DNA of 62,044 nucleotides from Breoghania sp. (GCF_030066895.1 NZ_JASJAV010000018.1:1-62044), one strand, 5' to 3'. Shown: positions 30,033 through 40,215, counted from the stretch's first letter. A program made the numbers and translations. Notes: generated from the letters alone by a model not told the origin.

Positions 30033-30729
30033 ATGACGACAAAGGTACACCTCGACCAACTTCTCGTGGAGCGGGGACTGATGGTTAGCTGTGCGCGACG
30101 TGGTGCTGCGCGGTCACGTGACGGTTGACGGCAAGCCCGCAGCAAAGCCCGGCCAGACGGTTTCCGGGGATGCGGAGGTCGCCATCGACAATCCTGTCTC
30201 GCGCGCTGCGCTGAAGCTGGTCGCCGGATTCGATGCCTCTTCCTTCGACGTCACCGATTGCCATTGCCTCGATATCGGCGCCTCTACGGGAGGTTTCACG
30301 CAGATGCTTCTGGAGCGCGGGGCGGCAAGCGTCGATGCCATCGACGTGGGGCACGGGCAGTTATACGCCTCTCTGGTCGATCATCCCCGCATCCGTTCTC
30401 TGGAAGGGATCAACGCGCGTGCGCTGGCCAACGAGCATCTCAGGGCCGAGCCGGAGATCGTGATGTCCGACGTGAGTTTCATTTCGCTGAGGTTTGCCCT
30501 GCCGCCGGCCCTTGCACTCGCCGCCCCCGGCGTGTTTCTGGTCAAGCCGCAATTCAAGGCGGGCGAGGGCGGGCTCGTCGACCCGAGCGTGGCGGAAGAG
30601 GTCGCGGAAGGCATCCGCGTCTGGCTTTCCGGACATACCGGCTGGCAGTTGCACGGCATGACGACCTCGCCGATCAAGGGCAGCGACGGCAATGCGGAGT
30701 ATCTGCTGGGCGTGGTGAAGGACGGCTAG
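30033..30729 (+). pseudogene. tlyA: TlyA-family rRNA methyltransferase, frameshifted near the N-terminus
   Basis: S4-domain plus FtsJ-type methyltransferase. ATG 30033 gives MTTKVHLDQLLVERGLM, the S4 start; the frame breaks near 30090 and resumes as RDVVLRGHVTVDGKPAAKPG. The rest is clean: SAM motif CLDIGASTGGFTQMLLERGA, IDVGHGQLY, DVSFISLRFALP and KPQFKAGEG. In Hyphomicrobiales tlyA normally follows dxs, and here the MFS and copper genes stand between them. Confidence 0.86.
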
Positions 30730-30768
30730 CGCGGTGGATATTGCATGCCTGCAGGGCCGTACATGTGG

Positions 30769-30897
30769 CCCATCTTTTGAGACGCCGTCTGCGACGGCTC
30801 CTCACTATGGCGTTATGCGTGGGGATAGTTTCTTGCAGTAAATCAATACGATAACGTCATCCTGAGGAAGCTGCACCGCAGCCGTCTCGAAGGATGG
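30769..30897. repeat. REP-like composite palindrome, copy C
   Basis: Outer arms CCATCTTTTGAGACG / CGTCTCGAAGGATGG, slightly diverged. Stems GCCGTC-TGC-GACGGC and GCTGC-ACC-GCAGC again differ in sequence but keep pairing. Lies between tlyA and the next methyltransferase gene, both rightward. Confidence 0.8.
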
Positions 30898-31013
30898 ACG
30901 ACGTGCACCGAAAGCGTCTCACGCCTCTCTCCCGGCATACGCAACACCCGCAACCCCATAGCCTTGGCGGCCGAAATCCTGCAATCCCGGCACAACGCCA
31001 GCAGGACGCCCGC

Positions 31014-32242
31014 ATGTCACAGACACTCACCATCGATCACCTCGCCCATCGCGGCGACGGGGTCGCTCTTCTCGACGACAAACAGATCTATGTGCCCCTT
31101 ACCCTTCCAGGCGAAACCGTCGAGGTGGAGCGCAAGGGAGAACGCGTGCGGCTGATCTCGATCGAGACCGCCTCCCCGCAGCGCGTCGAGGCCCTGTGCC
31201 GCCATTTCGGCACCTGCGGCGGCTGCGCGCTGCAGCACATGGAGCGGACGGCCTATGACAGCAGGAAAGAGAAACAGGTCACAGCGGCGCTCGCCTCGCG
31301 CGGGCTGGAGCGCGAGGTTTTGCCCATCGTGCCGGCAAGCCCGGCACACGACGGCGCGCCATGCTGACGGCCGTGCGTGTGGGCTGTGGCGTGCTGTTCG
31401 GCTACCACGAGCACATGACCAACCGGATGGTGGCGATCAGCGAATGCGTGGTCGTAACGCCGCGCATCGTCTCCGCATTGGCCGACCTCAACCGGCTGGC
31501 GGAGAAGCTTGTCCCGTGCAAGGGCGAGTTGCGGGTGACCGTGCTCGACACCGTCACCGATCTCGACGTCGCCGTGGATGGCGCGGACAGAAAGGCATCG
31601 CACGAATTTCCCCTGCTCGGCCGTGTGGCGGCAGAGGCCGATTTCGCTCGGCTTTCGGTGAACGGTGAAACGGTGATCGAGATCCGTCCGCCCGCCCTCG
31701 ATTTCGGCGGCGCGGCGACGGTGCCGCCGCCGGGAAGCTTCGTGCAGGCGAGCGCGAATGCGGAGGCCGCGATGGCGGCTGCGGTTCTCAAGGCGATCGG
31801 CGGTGCAAAGCGCGTTGCGGATCTCTTTGCCGGATCGGGAACCTTCGCACTGAGGATCGCGCGCGAGGCTGTCGTTCATGCGGTGGAAAGCGACAAGGCG
31901 GCGATGGCCGCGCTCGACCGCTCCTGGCGGCAGACGCCGGGACTGAAAACGATCACGCAGGAGGTGCGCGATCTCTTTCGAAGCCCGCTCAGGCCGAAGG
32001 AGACGGAAAATTTCGACGCGATGGTGTTCGATCCACCGCGCGCGGGCGCCAAGGAACAGGCGGAGCAGCTCGCCGCCTCCAAGATGCCCGACATCGTCGC
32101 CGTCTCCTGCAGTCCGGCAACATTGGCACACGATCCGCGCACTCTGGTCGACGGCGGTTATCAGGTTCAATCCGTACAACCGGTGGACTAGTTCCTGTTC
32201 TCGCCCCACATTGAGGTGATCGCCCATTTGAAGAGGGTCTAG
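31014..32242 (+). pseudogene. TrmA/RlmD-family RNA (uracil-5-) methyltransferase, one frameshift and one stop
   Basis: SAM-dependent 23S rRNA or tRNA m5U methyltransferase. ATG 31014 (MSQTLTIDHLAHRGDG) opens a TRAM-like domain, then the iron-sulfur cysteines CRHFGTCGGCALQHM. A frameshift near 31358 separates this from TAVRVGCGVLFGYHEHMTN. The SAM motif ADLFAGSGTFALRIA, DPPRAGAKEQ and the catalytic VSCSPATLAHD are intact; TAG at 32189-32191 (after QPVD, where Gln is usual) truncates the last 17 codons FLFSPHIEVIAHLKRV. Confidence 0.87.
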
Positions 32243-32272
32243 GCGACGCTCCAGCTCAAGGAGGAGTGAGCC

Positions 32273-33334
32273 GTGGCCGAGACGCTGGAACGCCCCGCAA
32301 CACTTGCCGATTGGGCCCGGCGTGCCCGCTTTGCCACCGCCAGCATGAGCCGTCTCGCCTGGTACGGCGCCCATCGCTATGCCTCTCGCCGGATCGACCA
32401 ACGGATCGGCGAGGACTACCCCGATTTCCGGATTTCCGCGCCTGAGGGGCCCGTGCCCTCAGAGCGGCGGATCCTGTCCGATATCGCCCGGCTTCAGACC
32501 GCAGACCTCGCCAATGTGGAGGCAGGGCACTATCCGATGCCCGCGCGCGAGGCGGATGGCCTGGCGGGGCTCATCAAGCGCGCCCGCGCCTATTACGCCG
32601 ACCTTCCCGACACCGCTCACCGCCGCCGACGCGCACCCGAGACGGAGACGGCCTCCAACGAACCCTATTACCTACAGCATTTCCATTTTCAGGCCGACGG
32701 CTGGATGTCGGAGGTGTCTGCCGAACTCTACGAGTTTCAGGTGGAGGTGCTTTTCAACGGCGCGACCGCAGCCATGCGTCGGCAGGGGCTGGTGCCGTTG
32801 AGCAGGCTGGTGCGCGAGAGGGATCAGCGCAAACTGCAATATGCCAACATCGCCTGCAGGACCGGCAACATGCTGCGCGAGATCACGCGCGCCTTTCCGC
32901 GCCTGCCCACAATCGGCTTCGATGTCTCCGAGCCCTATCTGCGCTACGGGCGGAAACTCACCGGGAGGCGACGCGACAGACGGCTTGCGGCCGCCCTTGC
33001 CGAGGCGTTGCCGCTGGCCGATGAAAGCCTCGATGCGGCGAGCGTCGTCTATCTCTTCCACGAACTGCCGCCGGAGGTGCGTCGGGCGGCGGCGGGAGAA
33101 CTCGGCCGGGTGCTGAAACCGGGCGGGTTGCTCGTCTTCATCGATACGCTGCAGATGGACGATGAACCGGATTACGACGGCTTGCTGGAGTTTTTCCCTC
33201 AGCTCTTCCTGGAGCCCTATTACGAGGGTTTCGTGCGTGAGGATCTCGATGCGCTTTTCGCCCCGCACGAGTTGAAGCGCGAAGAGGCCTAGAATGCCTA
33301 TGTCTCGCGGGTGACGCTGTTTCGGAAGGCGTGA
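32273..33334 (+). pseudogene. SAM-dependent methyltransferase, stop 14 codons before the end
   Basis: GTG at 32273 follows AAGGAGGAGTGAGCC, a strong ribosome binding site. The methyltransferase fold is in the second half: IACRTGNMLREI, IGFDVSEPYL, ASVVYLFHELPPEVRR and VLKPGGLLVFIDTLQ. TAG at 33290-33292 after KREEA interrupts the frame, which continues in register NAYVSRVTLFRKA to TGA 33334. Homologues have this last beta strand, so the stop is probably a lesion, although the protein might still fold. The family acts on small molecules; substrate unknown. Confidence 0.78.
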
Positions 33335-33378
33335 GCGGTCGAAGGATCGGCCCCACACTCCACCTCAAGCCGACATAC

Positions 33379-33410
33379 AAAAAGGGCGCCGACCGGAGCC
33401 GACGCCCTTT
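33379..33410 (-). terminator. Intrinsic terminator of ald
   Basis: AAAGGGCG and CGCCCTTT pair around a short loop; on the minus strand the stem is followed by five T. It starts 26 bp after the ald stop codon. Confidence 0.75.
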
Positions 33411-33435
33411 CAATCTCGTCCGAAATCCGCAGCGA

Positions 33436-34430
33436 TTACGCGGCAAGCGTCTTGTCGGCTTCGCAATAGGCCTCGCCGAGTGCTTCCGACACCGCCTTGT
33501 AGGTGATGCGGCCGCCCTGCACGTTGAGGCCCGCCTTCAGGTGCGGATCGTCGGCCAGCGCCTGCTTCCAGCCCTTGTCTGCGAGCACAAGGCCGGAGGG
33601 CAGCGTCGCGTTGGCAAGCACGAAGGTGGAGGTGCGCGCCACGCCGCCCGGCATGTTGGCCACGCAATAGTGCACCACGCCGTCAACCACGTAGGTCGGC
33701 TCGGAATGGGTGGTTGCGTGGCTCGTTTCCGTGCAACCGCCCTGATCGATGGCGACATCGACAATGGCCGAGCCCTTGCGCATCGTGGAAAGCATGTCTC
33801 GGGTGATGAGCTTGGGGGCGGATGCTCCCGGGATCAGCACCGTGCCGATGATCAGCTCGGCATTGGCAACCAGTTCGGCAAGCGTGTGGGCATTGGAATA
33901 GGCGGTCTTCACAGCCGTGCCGAATTGCGTATTGAGGCGACGCAGCACATCGGCGGAGCGATCGACGACGGTGACGTTCGCACCGAGCCCCAGCGCCATC
34001 TGCGTAGCGTGCGTTCCCGCCATGCCGCCGCCGAGAATGAGGACATCGGCGTGAGAAGCGGCAGACCGCCGGTCGGGGAGGTCACCGTCTCGTAGGCGAT
34101 GCAGGTGGCGCCCGAGGCCATCAGATCGCGCGTCTGGGCCGGATCCGGAGCCAGGTGAAGATAGGTGAAAAGGATCTGATCCTCGCGCAGGCGCTTGCAC
34201 TCCTCGGCCTGCGGTTCCTTCACCTTCACGATCATGTCGCTTTCGGCAAAGACCGTCTCCGCATCGGGTGCGATCTTCGTCCCGGCGGCGACATAGACCT
34301 CATCGGGAAGCCCCGCACTGAGCTCCACCAGCACGGAGTGACCGTGCGCGATAAATTCCTGAACGCCGGCGGGGATGACGCTGACGCCGTCTTCGTGGTT
34401 CTTGATTTCCTTCGGAACGCCAATACGCAT
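33436..34430 (-). pseudogene. ald: Alanine dehydrogenase with an internal deletion
   Basis: NAD-dependent oxidative deamination of L-alanine to pyruvate. From ATG 34430 the N-terminal half is normal (MRIGVPKEIKNHEDGVS, VKVKEPQAEECKRL, LHLAPDPAQT, PTGGLPLLTPMS). It then jumps, in another frame, to ADVLILGGGMAGTHATQMAL. The 35-40 residues that normally lie between (starting EVAGR) are missing. The junction bases GCCGATGTC belong to both flanks, which suggests deletion between two direct 9-bp repeats. The rest (DRSADVLRRLN, VDVAIDQGGC) is clean. The protein is dead as written. Confidence 0.88.
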
Positions 34431-34513
34431 GGCTTTGTCCTTTCATTCTGTTCCCTGACGCACAGAATGGACCGGGTTACCGTCAATTTTCTCGCAATTT
34501 GACGTGTCGTTTG

Positions 34514-34527
34514 TGCGAATGATCGCA
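34514..34527. promoter_or_regulatory. Candidate Lrp-type operator between ald and its regulator
   Basis: TGCGA-ATGA-TCGCA is a perfect 5-bp inverted repeat in the 141-bp gap between divergent ald and the Lrp-type gene, with another TGCGA at 34532. Lrp/AldR proteins bind such repeats in ald promoters. Binding is inferred. Confidence 0.4.
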
Positions 34528-34571
34528 TAATCTGCGAAAATGGATCGTAAATTTCGAAAAAATCGCGCCTA

Positions 34572-35030
34572 ATGAAATTCGACACTCGAGACAGGGCCAT
34601 CCTCAAGGCATTGCAGGACAACGGCCGCCTGACCAACGCGGAACTGGCGGAAATGGTGAACCTGTCGCCGTCGATCTGTCTGCGCCGCACGAAAATGCTG
34701 GAAGAAGCAGGCGTCATCGCCGGCTACACGATGCTGCTGAACGCCAAGGCGGTGGGGCTTTCGGGCACCGCCTTCGCACAGGTAACGCTGAAGGGCCAGT
34801 GCCGCGAGGAACTCGACCGTTTCGAACAGGCGACGGCCAAGATCCCGGAAATCCTGGAGTGCTACCTGCTGGCGGAACAGTACGACTACCTGCTGCGCAT
34901 CGCCTATCGCGACGCGGAAGACTTGGAACGCATGCACACCAGCATCCTGACTAGCCTGCCCGGCGTCGACCGGGTGCAGTCGATGCTGACACTCCGAACC
35001 GTGAAGCGGACGACCAAGCTGCCGGTTTGA
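34572..35030 (+). CDS. Lrp/AsnC-family regulator (AldR-like)
   Basis: 152 aa, intact. The N-terminal HTH is LTNAELAEMVNLSPSICLRR and the C-terminal RAM ligand-binding domain includes EILECYLLAEQYDYLLRI and LPGVDRVQSMLTLR. Divergent from ald, the typical place for an alanine-responsive activator. The regulator is intact while its target is deleted, so it may have other targets or be next to decay. Confidence 0.88.
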   Translation: MKFDTRDRAILKALQDNGRLTNAELAEMVNLSPSICLRRTKMLEEAGVIAGYTMLLNAKAVGLSGTAFAQVTLKGQCREELDRFEQATAKIPEILECYLLAEQYDYLLRIAYRDAEDLERMHTSILTSLPGVDRVQSMLTLRTVKRTTKLPV

Positions 35031-35060
35031 AGGAGCTGGCGCGCGCGCCCTTGCCTCTCC

Positions 35061-35150
35061 ATCGTCATTGCACGGCGAAGTCCGGGCAATCCAGCAGGCA
35101 ACGGCATATACGGATGGTGATGGATCCCCCGGACGAAGCCGGGGGATGAC
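35061..35150. repeat. Degenerate inverted repeat of the GTCATCCCC family
   Basis: CGTCATTGCACGGCGAAGTC on the left and ATCCCCCGGACGAAGCCGGG on the right (continuing GGATGACG) resemble the two ends of the element at 37404-37508. The right end contains the hairpin CCCCCGG-ACGAAG-CCGGGGG. Confidence 0.5.
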
Positions 35151-35224
35151 GAACGAAGGTGTGGGCCGTGGAGCAATTTCAGACGCTCACGCGATGCCCA
35201 CCCCTGCGCGGACAACGCCCACAA

Positions 35225-35771
35225 TCAACTCGCCCCCGGCCGATAGGCCTGCAGCCGCATCAGAATTTCATCGGGAGCGCCGCGCAAGGAGTGGAGCGGG
35301 ACGCGGAGGGTGGTCTTGCCCTTGCGGTGGTAGGCGCGGGCCATCAGCAGGCGCCACCAGGCGACCTTTTCCGGCTTGGCGACCACCTCTTCCAGCGGGC
35401 GGTGCAGAGTAATGATCAGCGTAGAGAGGCGGATCTGGCGGACGGCGGAGTTGAAGAGCTCCAAGCGCGCGATCTCCGCCCAGGCGATGAAACCGATGCC
35501 TGATACGAAGAGGCCGTCGTCATTGGTCCCCAGTTGCGGGCGCTTCGTCTCCACCAGCGGGAAATAGTGGAACGACATGACGAGCGCCGCGAACGTCAGG
35601 GCGTAAGAGGCCTGGCTGAGCCCAGTATGCCGCCAGAAACCCCGTCAGCACCGCGGCGGCGAGCCCGCCATAGACGGGCCCCTTTCCGCTCCCCTTGCGA
35701 TAACCGGTCGCAAAGGGGGTTGGGCGTACATCCTCGAAGGGATTCAAAGCTTGGGTCAGTCGAGCCTCCAT
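35225..35771 (-). pseudogene. Small membrane protein with a PH-like domain, frameshifted
   Basis: From ATG 35771: MEARLTQALNPFEDVRPTPF, then a helix GPVYGGLAAAVLTGF. A frameshift near 35635 leads to GLSQASYALTFAALVMSFHY and the soluble part IAWAEIARLELFNSAVRQIR with LHRPLEEVVAKP. About 180 aa in total with two helices, resembling bacterial membrane proteins with a PH-like C-terminal domain. I do not recognise a named family. Confidence 0.55.
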
Positions 35772-35864
35772 ATGGGGTCCTCGCGGTTGTTTCCGGCCGC
35801 CGGTTTGCGCATTGAAGGCTTACGACACCATTGCAGAAATGCCTGCGCCTTTTGGCACAGGGTC

Positions 35865-37187
35865 TCAGCCGTCGATGATCTCGGTCGACTCGATCTTGAT
35901 GCCGAAGCCTTTCAGGCCGACATAGTGGCGCTCACGCGAGGCCAGCAGGCGGATGGAGGAGACACCGAGATCCTTGAGGATCTGAGCACCGAGGCCGATC
36001 TCGCGCCAGGAATCGGAGCGGGCCTGAGCGGAGGCGTGCTCTTCCTTGTCCTGTGCGATATCAACGCGCGCGCGACGCGACTGACGGGTGACGCCGACGG
36101 AGCCTTCGCGCAGGTAGATCACGACGCCACGGCCGCGCTCGACCAGGCCCTTCATGATCGTATCAAGCTGCTGGGAACGGCCGAAAACGTCGTCGATAAC
36201 CGATTCCAGATGCAGGCGCACCGGCACGTTGCGGCCGTCGAGAATGTCGCCGTAGATGATGGTGAGATGATCCATCGGATCGTAGGGCGTGGAATAGGTG
36301 ATGGCGTAGGCGGGGCCGGCGAGCGTCTCGATCGCCTGCTCGTAGACGCGCTCCACCAGCTTTTCCTTGCGCTGACGCCAGGCGATGATGTCGGCGACGG
36401 AGACCTGCTTCAGGCCGTGCTTTTCGGCAAATTCCTTGACCTGCGGCCCGCGCGACACCGTGCCGTCGTCATTGACCATCTCGCAGATGACGCCAACCTC
36501 GGGCAGCCCCGCCAGACGGCAGAGATCGACGGCGGCCTCGGTATGGCCGGAGCGCATCAGCACGCCGCCATCCTTGGCGATCAGCGGGAAGACGTGGCCC
36601 GGACGGACAAAATCCGTCGCGCCCGAATTCGGATTGGCCAGACCGCGCAACGCAGCCGTGCGATCCTCGGCGGAGATGCCGGTGGTCGTTCCGTGCTTGT
36701 AGTCGATGGAAATGGTGAAGGCGGTGGAACGCGGCGCATCATTGTCGCTCACCATCAGGTCGAGGCGCAGCTTGTGCGCAAGCTCGCGGGTGATCGGCGC
36801 GCAGACGATGCCCGAGGTGTGACGAATGATGAAGGCCACCTTTTCCGGCGTAGCGTGGGTGGCGGCGAGGATCAGATCACCTTCGTTCTCGCGGTCGTCA
36901 TCATCGATGACGACGACGATCTCGCCGCTTTCGAAAGCGCGGATCGCTTCGGCTACTCGTGACTGGGACATGTCGATTTCCTTTGCGGGCCTCAGCCCGA
37001 GAAAGTCGTTGGGCGTGACGGCACCGTCCGTGGCGTCGGCAATGCGCCCCCCTGTCTCGCGCGAGATCCAGACATTGGGATCGTTGCACAAAGCGGTGAC
37101 GGCCGCCGGAGAGAAACCGGCGCGACGGGCAAAGGCGGAACGGGTTTCTTTGGCTCGCACGAGCCATTCGTCGAGACGCATGTCCAT
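35865..37187 (-). CDS. ribB: HTH-fused 3,4-dihydroxy-2-butanone-4-phosphate synthase (RibBX type)
   Basis: 440 aa, intact. Residues 1-70 form a Cro/CI-like helix-turn-helix (RSAFARRAGFSPAAVTALCN, then ISRETGGRIADATDGAVTP). Residues 73-285 are DHBP synthase with the metal/substrate loop DDDDRENEGDLI and GHTEAAVDLCRLAGLPEVG; it makes the four-carbon unit of riboflavin from ribulose 5-phosphate. The rest is a RibA-like domain lacking the zinc cysteines of GTP cyclohydrolase II, as in RibBX proteins. Met73 (MSQSRVAEAIRAFE) is the usual RibB start and is preceded by AAAGGA seven bases upstream, so a short form without HTH is likely. Two palindromes at 37205-37249 suggest autoregulation. Confidence 0.9.
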   Translation of the reverse strand: MDMRLDEWLVRAKETRSAFARRAGFSPAAVTALCNDPNVWISRETGGRIADATDGAVTPNDFLGLRPAKEIDMSQSRVAEAIRAFESGEIVVVIDDDDRENEGDLILAATHATPEKVAFIIRHTSGIVCAPITRELAHKLRLDLMVSDNDAPRSTAFTISIDYKHGTTTGISAEDRTAALRGLANPNSGATDFVRPGHVFPLIAKDGGVLMRSGHTEAAVDLCRLAGLPEVGVICEMVNDDGTVSRGPQVKEFAEKHGLKQVSVADIIAWRQRKEKLVERVYEQAIETLAGPAYAITYSTPYDPMDHLTIIYGDILDGRNVPVRLHLESVIDDVFGRSQQLDTIMKGLVERGRGVVIYLREGSVGVTRQSRRARVDIAQDKEEHASAQARSDSWREIGLGAQILKDLGVSSIRLLASRERHYVGLKGFGIKIESTEIIDG

Positions 37188-37204
37188 AATCTAATATCCG
37201 AAAA

Positions 37205-37249
37205 TTTCAGTATCAATGAAAAATAGAAAATATTTCAGTCAGACTGAAA
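37205..37249. promoter_or_regulatory. Two tandem 7-3-7 palindromes upstream of ribB
   Basis: TTTCAGT-CAG-ACTGAAA (37233-37249) is perfect; TTTCAGT-ATC-AATGAAA (37205-37221) has one mismatch. Centres are 28 bp apart and 26 and 54 bp from the first ribB codon, in an AT-rich promoter-like stretch. The size fits a dimeric Cro/CI-type repressor, and the adjacent gene encodes one fused to its enzyme. No FMN riboswitch is visible here. Confidence 0.65.
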
Positions 37250-37403
37250 ATGGCAATCCGTGGCAGGCATATTAGGGCGCATTCGCGCGAAACGGAAGTA
37301 GTGCGGAGGGGCGAGAGCAGACGAGGCAACGTGCGGCCCATTCCAGGAAGGACCAGACGGCGCCCCAATGTCAGGCCCGAAGTGAGCACATTTCACTCCG
37401 GAC

Positions 37404-37508
37404 TGTCATCCCCGCGCAGGTGGGGATCCAGTAACCACAGGATCTCGCGCACCGAATTGAACAGCCAGCCTCACGGAGTACTGGATCCCCGCCTGCGCGG
37501 GGATGACA
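37404..37508. repeat. Inverted repeat of the GTCATCCCC family
   Basis: TGTCATCCCCGCGCAGGTGG and (reverse) the matching right end CCGCCTGCGCGGGGATGACA bound 105 bp; the inner ends are GGATCCAGTA / TACTGGATCC. Each end folds into its own hairpin (CCCCGC..GTGGGG and CCCCGC..GCGGGG). The remaining bases 37250-37403 have no gene. Confidence 0.8.
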
Positions 37509-37559
37509 ATTGTGCTTGGTGGCATTGCATCGGCACTTACAAAGTCTGCCCCCAAGCGC

Positions 37560-38645
37560 CTACCCCACCTGCGCGCGGTTGCGCAGGAAGTGATCAGCCA
37601 GCACGCAGGCCATCATCGCCTCGCCGACGGGCACGGCGCGGATGCCGACGCACGGGTCGTGACGGCCCTTGGTGACCACGTCCACTTCCTCGCCCGTGCG
37701 GGTGATGGAGTGGCGCGGGGTGAGGATCGACGACGTCGGCTTGACAGCGAAGCGCACCACGACCGGCTCACCTGACGAAATGCCCCCCAGGATGCCGCCA
37801 GCGTTGTTGGAGAGGAAAATCGGCGTGTTGCCCTGACCGATGCGCATCTCGTCGGCATTCTCCTCGCCGCGCAGCGTCGCCACCTCGAAACCGTTGCCAA
37901 TCTCCACGCCCTTCACAGCGTTGATCGACATCATCGCGGCCGCCAGGTCCGCATCGAGCTTTCCGTAGAGCGGAGCGCCGAGGCCGACGGGCACGTTCTC
38001 CGCCACCACTTCCACGACCGCGCCGACGGACGATCCCAACTTGCGGATATCGTCTAGATAATCGGCCCATTCCTTCGCCGCGACCGGGTCGGGGCAGAAA
38101 AAGGGGTTGTTGTCGATCTCCGCCCAGTCCCAGCGGGTACAATCGACCTTCAGCGGCCCCATCTGCACCAGAGCGCCGCGAATGCGGATATCCGGCACCA
38201 CCTTGCGCGCCACACCACCCGCCGCCACGCAGGCTGCGGTCTCGCGCGCGGAGGAACGGCCGCCACCGCGATAGTCGCGGATGCCGTACTTGGCGTCGTA
38301 GGTATAGTCGGCGTGCCCCGGCCGGAAGCGGGACTTGATCTCCGAATAGTCCTTGGAGCGCTGATCGACATTGCGGATCTCCAGCGAGATCGGCGTGCCG
38401 GTGGTCTTCTGCACACCGTCCTCATCGACCATCACGCCGGACAGGATGTGCACCTCGTCGGGCTCGTGGCGCTGGGTGGTGTATTTCGACTGGCCGGGCT
38501 TGCGCTTTTCCAGCCAGCCCTGCAGGTCGGCCTCGGTGAGCGGGATCAGCGGCGGGCAGCCGTCCACCACGCAACCGATCGCAGTACCGTGGCTTTCGCC
38601 CCAGGTAATGACACGGAAAAGATGACCGAACGTGTTATGCGACAT
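37560..38645 (-). CDS. aroC: Chorismate synthase
   Basis: Last step of the shikimate pathway, EPSP to chorismate, needing reduced FMN. 361 aa, the usual length, intact. Signatures: [40 protein letters not shown] and GGRSSARET, and the C-terminal [17 protein letters not shown]. Lies upstream of ribB on the same strand, about 370 bp away. Confidence 0.95.
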   Translation of the reverse strand: MSHNTFGHLFRVITWGESHGTAIGCVVDGCPPLIPLTEADLQGWLEKRKPGQSKYTTQRHEPDEVHILSGVMVDEDGVQKTTGTPISLEIRNVDQRSKDYSEIKSRFRPGHADYTYDAKYGIRDYRGGGRSSARETAACVAAGGVARKVVPDIRIRGALVQMGPLKVDCTRWDWAEIDNNPFFCPDPVAAKEWADYLDDIRKLGSSVGAVVEVVAENVPVGLGAPLYGKLDADLAAAMMSINAVKGVEIGNGFEVATLRGEENADEMRIGQGNTPIFLSNNAGGILGGISSGEPVVVRFAVKPTSSILTPRHSITRTGEEVDVVTKGRHDPCVGIRAVPVGEAMMACVLADHFLRNRAQVG

Positions 38646-38730
38646 GGGGCCTCGAGGAAGCGCGGACGGACAGGAATGTTCAAGACGAGGTTCTAATGCC
38701 TCGCCTGCGCGAAGGAAAGCCGGTCTGAGC

Positions 38731-40215
38731 TTATCGATAGAAGGCGGGCACCAGCAGGACGAACACCGTCATGATCTCCAGGCGGCCGATGAGCATGGCG
38801 GCCGACAGGATCCACTTCGCAGCATCCGACAGGCTGGCGAAGTTGCCAGCAGGCCCGATGATCGAGCCGATGCCCGGACCGACGTTGGACAGCGCCGTGA
38901 TGGAGCCGGAAAGCGCCGTCATCGGTTCCACGCCGACGAGTTGGAGCAGCAACGCGACGGCGAGCCATGTGGCGATGTAGAGGAAGAAGAACACGCAGAC
39001 GGACGCGACTTCCTCATCCGACAGGACGCGTTCGCCGTAGCGCGGCACCACGATGGCGTGGGGAAAGCTCTGACGGGCCATGAGCTGGCTGATCATGCGC
39101 GCCAGCACCTGAAAGCGGAAGATCTTGATGCCACCGGCAGTCGATCCCGTGCAGCCGCCAATGAAGGTGAGCAGGAAGAACATGCCCGCAACCGGGGTGC
39201 CCCAGGCCAGATAGTCCTGCGTGGCGTAGCCCGTCGTCGTGACCACCGAGACCACGTTGAAGGAGGACTGCGTCAGCGCCTCGCAGAAGGGCAGCCCGTC
39301 GACAATGACGAGCCAGATCGCGATGGCGACGCTGACGACGGTGAGAAAGGTCAGGAACCCGACGACCTGGGTTTCCAGACGGCGGGAGGACTGGGCTCGC
39401 CGCGTCAGGCGCACATAGGTCAGGAAGGGAATTCCGGAGGCCGCCATGAAGAACACGGACGCCCAGTCGATGAAGGGGCTGTCGAAATAGCCCATCGACG
39501 CATCGTGGGTGGAAAAGCCGCCGGTGCACACGGTGGTGAAGGCGTGATTGAGGGCATCGAACCAGCTCATGCCGCCGAACCGGTAGGCCAGGATGCAGGC
39601 CACCGTGATGAACATGTAGATGCCGAAAATCGCTAAGGCGAGCTGGCCGGAGCGATAGAAGAGCTTTTCCGACTGGTCGGAGGATTCCAGCTTGAAAAGC
39701 TGCATTCCGCCGAGGCGCAGGAACGGGAAGATCACCAGCGCCATGCCGATGATGCCGATACCGCCGACCCATTGCATGAGCGAGCGCCACAGCAGAACCG
39801 TTTCCGGCTGATGATCGAGACCGCTCATCACGGTGGAACCGGTCGTGGTGATGGCGGACACCGTCTCGAAATAGGCGTCGGCCACCGACAACCCGTCCGG
39901 CGACAGCATCAACGGCACCGCCGCAACGAAGGGCACGATCACCCAGGCGAGCGTGACGAACAGCACCGCCTGACGGAAATCCATGCCGAAATTAGTGGGG
40001 GCGAAGGAAATGATGATCGCCAGGCCCAGCATGAAGGTGCCGATGGAGGAAACGAGGAAGGCCGCAGTTTCGCCGTCGAGCAGCGCCACGGAGATCAGGA
40101 CCAGCAGCATTTCGGCCAGTGCGATCACGATCAGAAGCCAGCCGATCGGAAAGATCACCAGATTGCGGCGATTGGCGGCCGATTGGCCGTTCGCGGTCAC
40201 GCCATTTTCCGTCAC
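38731..40215 (-). CDS. trkH: Trk-type potassium uptake membrane protein TrkH
   Basis: K+ channel subunit of the Trk system, 494 aa, intact. The four P-loop filter segments are visible: [42 protein letters not shown] and [10 protein letters not shown]. Also [14 protein letters not shown] and the C-terminal helices. TrkA, the cytoplasmic gating partner, is not in the window. Confidence 0.93.
   Translation of the reverse strand: MTENGVTANGQSAANRRNLVIFPIGWLLIVIALAEMLLVLISVALLDGETAAFLVSSIGTFMLGLAIIISFAPTNFGMDFRQAVLFVTLAWVIVPFVAAVPLMLSPDGLSVADAYFETVSAITTTGSTVMSGLDHQPETVLLWRSLMQWVGGIGIIGMALVIFPFLRLGGMQLFKLESSDQSEKLFYRSGQLALAIFGIYMFITVACILAYRFGGMSWFDALNHAFTTVCTGGFSTHDASMGYFDSPFIDWASVFFMAASGIPFLTYVRLTRRAQSSRRLETQVVGFLTFLTVVSVAIAIWLVIVDGLPFCEALTQSSFNVVSVVTTTGYATQDYLAWGTPVAGMFFLLTFIGGCTGSTAGGIKIFRFQVLARMISQLMARQSFPHAIVVPRYGERVLSDEEVASVCVFFFLYIATWLAVALLLQLVGVEPMTALSGSITALSNVGPGIGSIIGPAGNFASLSDAAKWILSAAMLIGRLEIMTVFVLLVPAFYR

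Noticed and set aside
37188..37260. FMN riboswitch upstream of ribB
   Set aside because: The region before ribB is short and AT-rich and shows none of the conserved RFN sequence blocks; it holds the palindromes instead.
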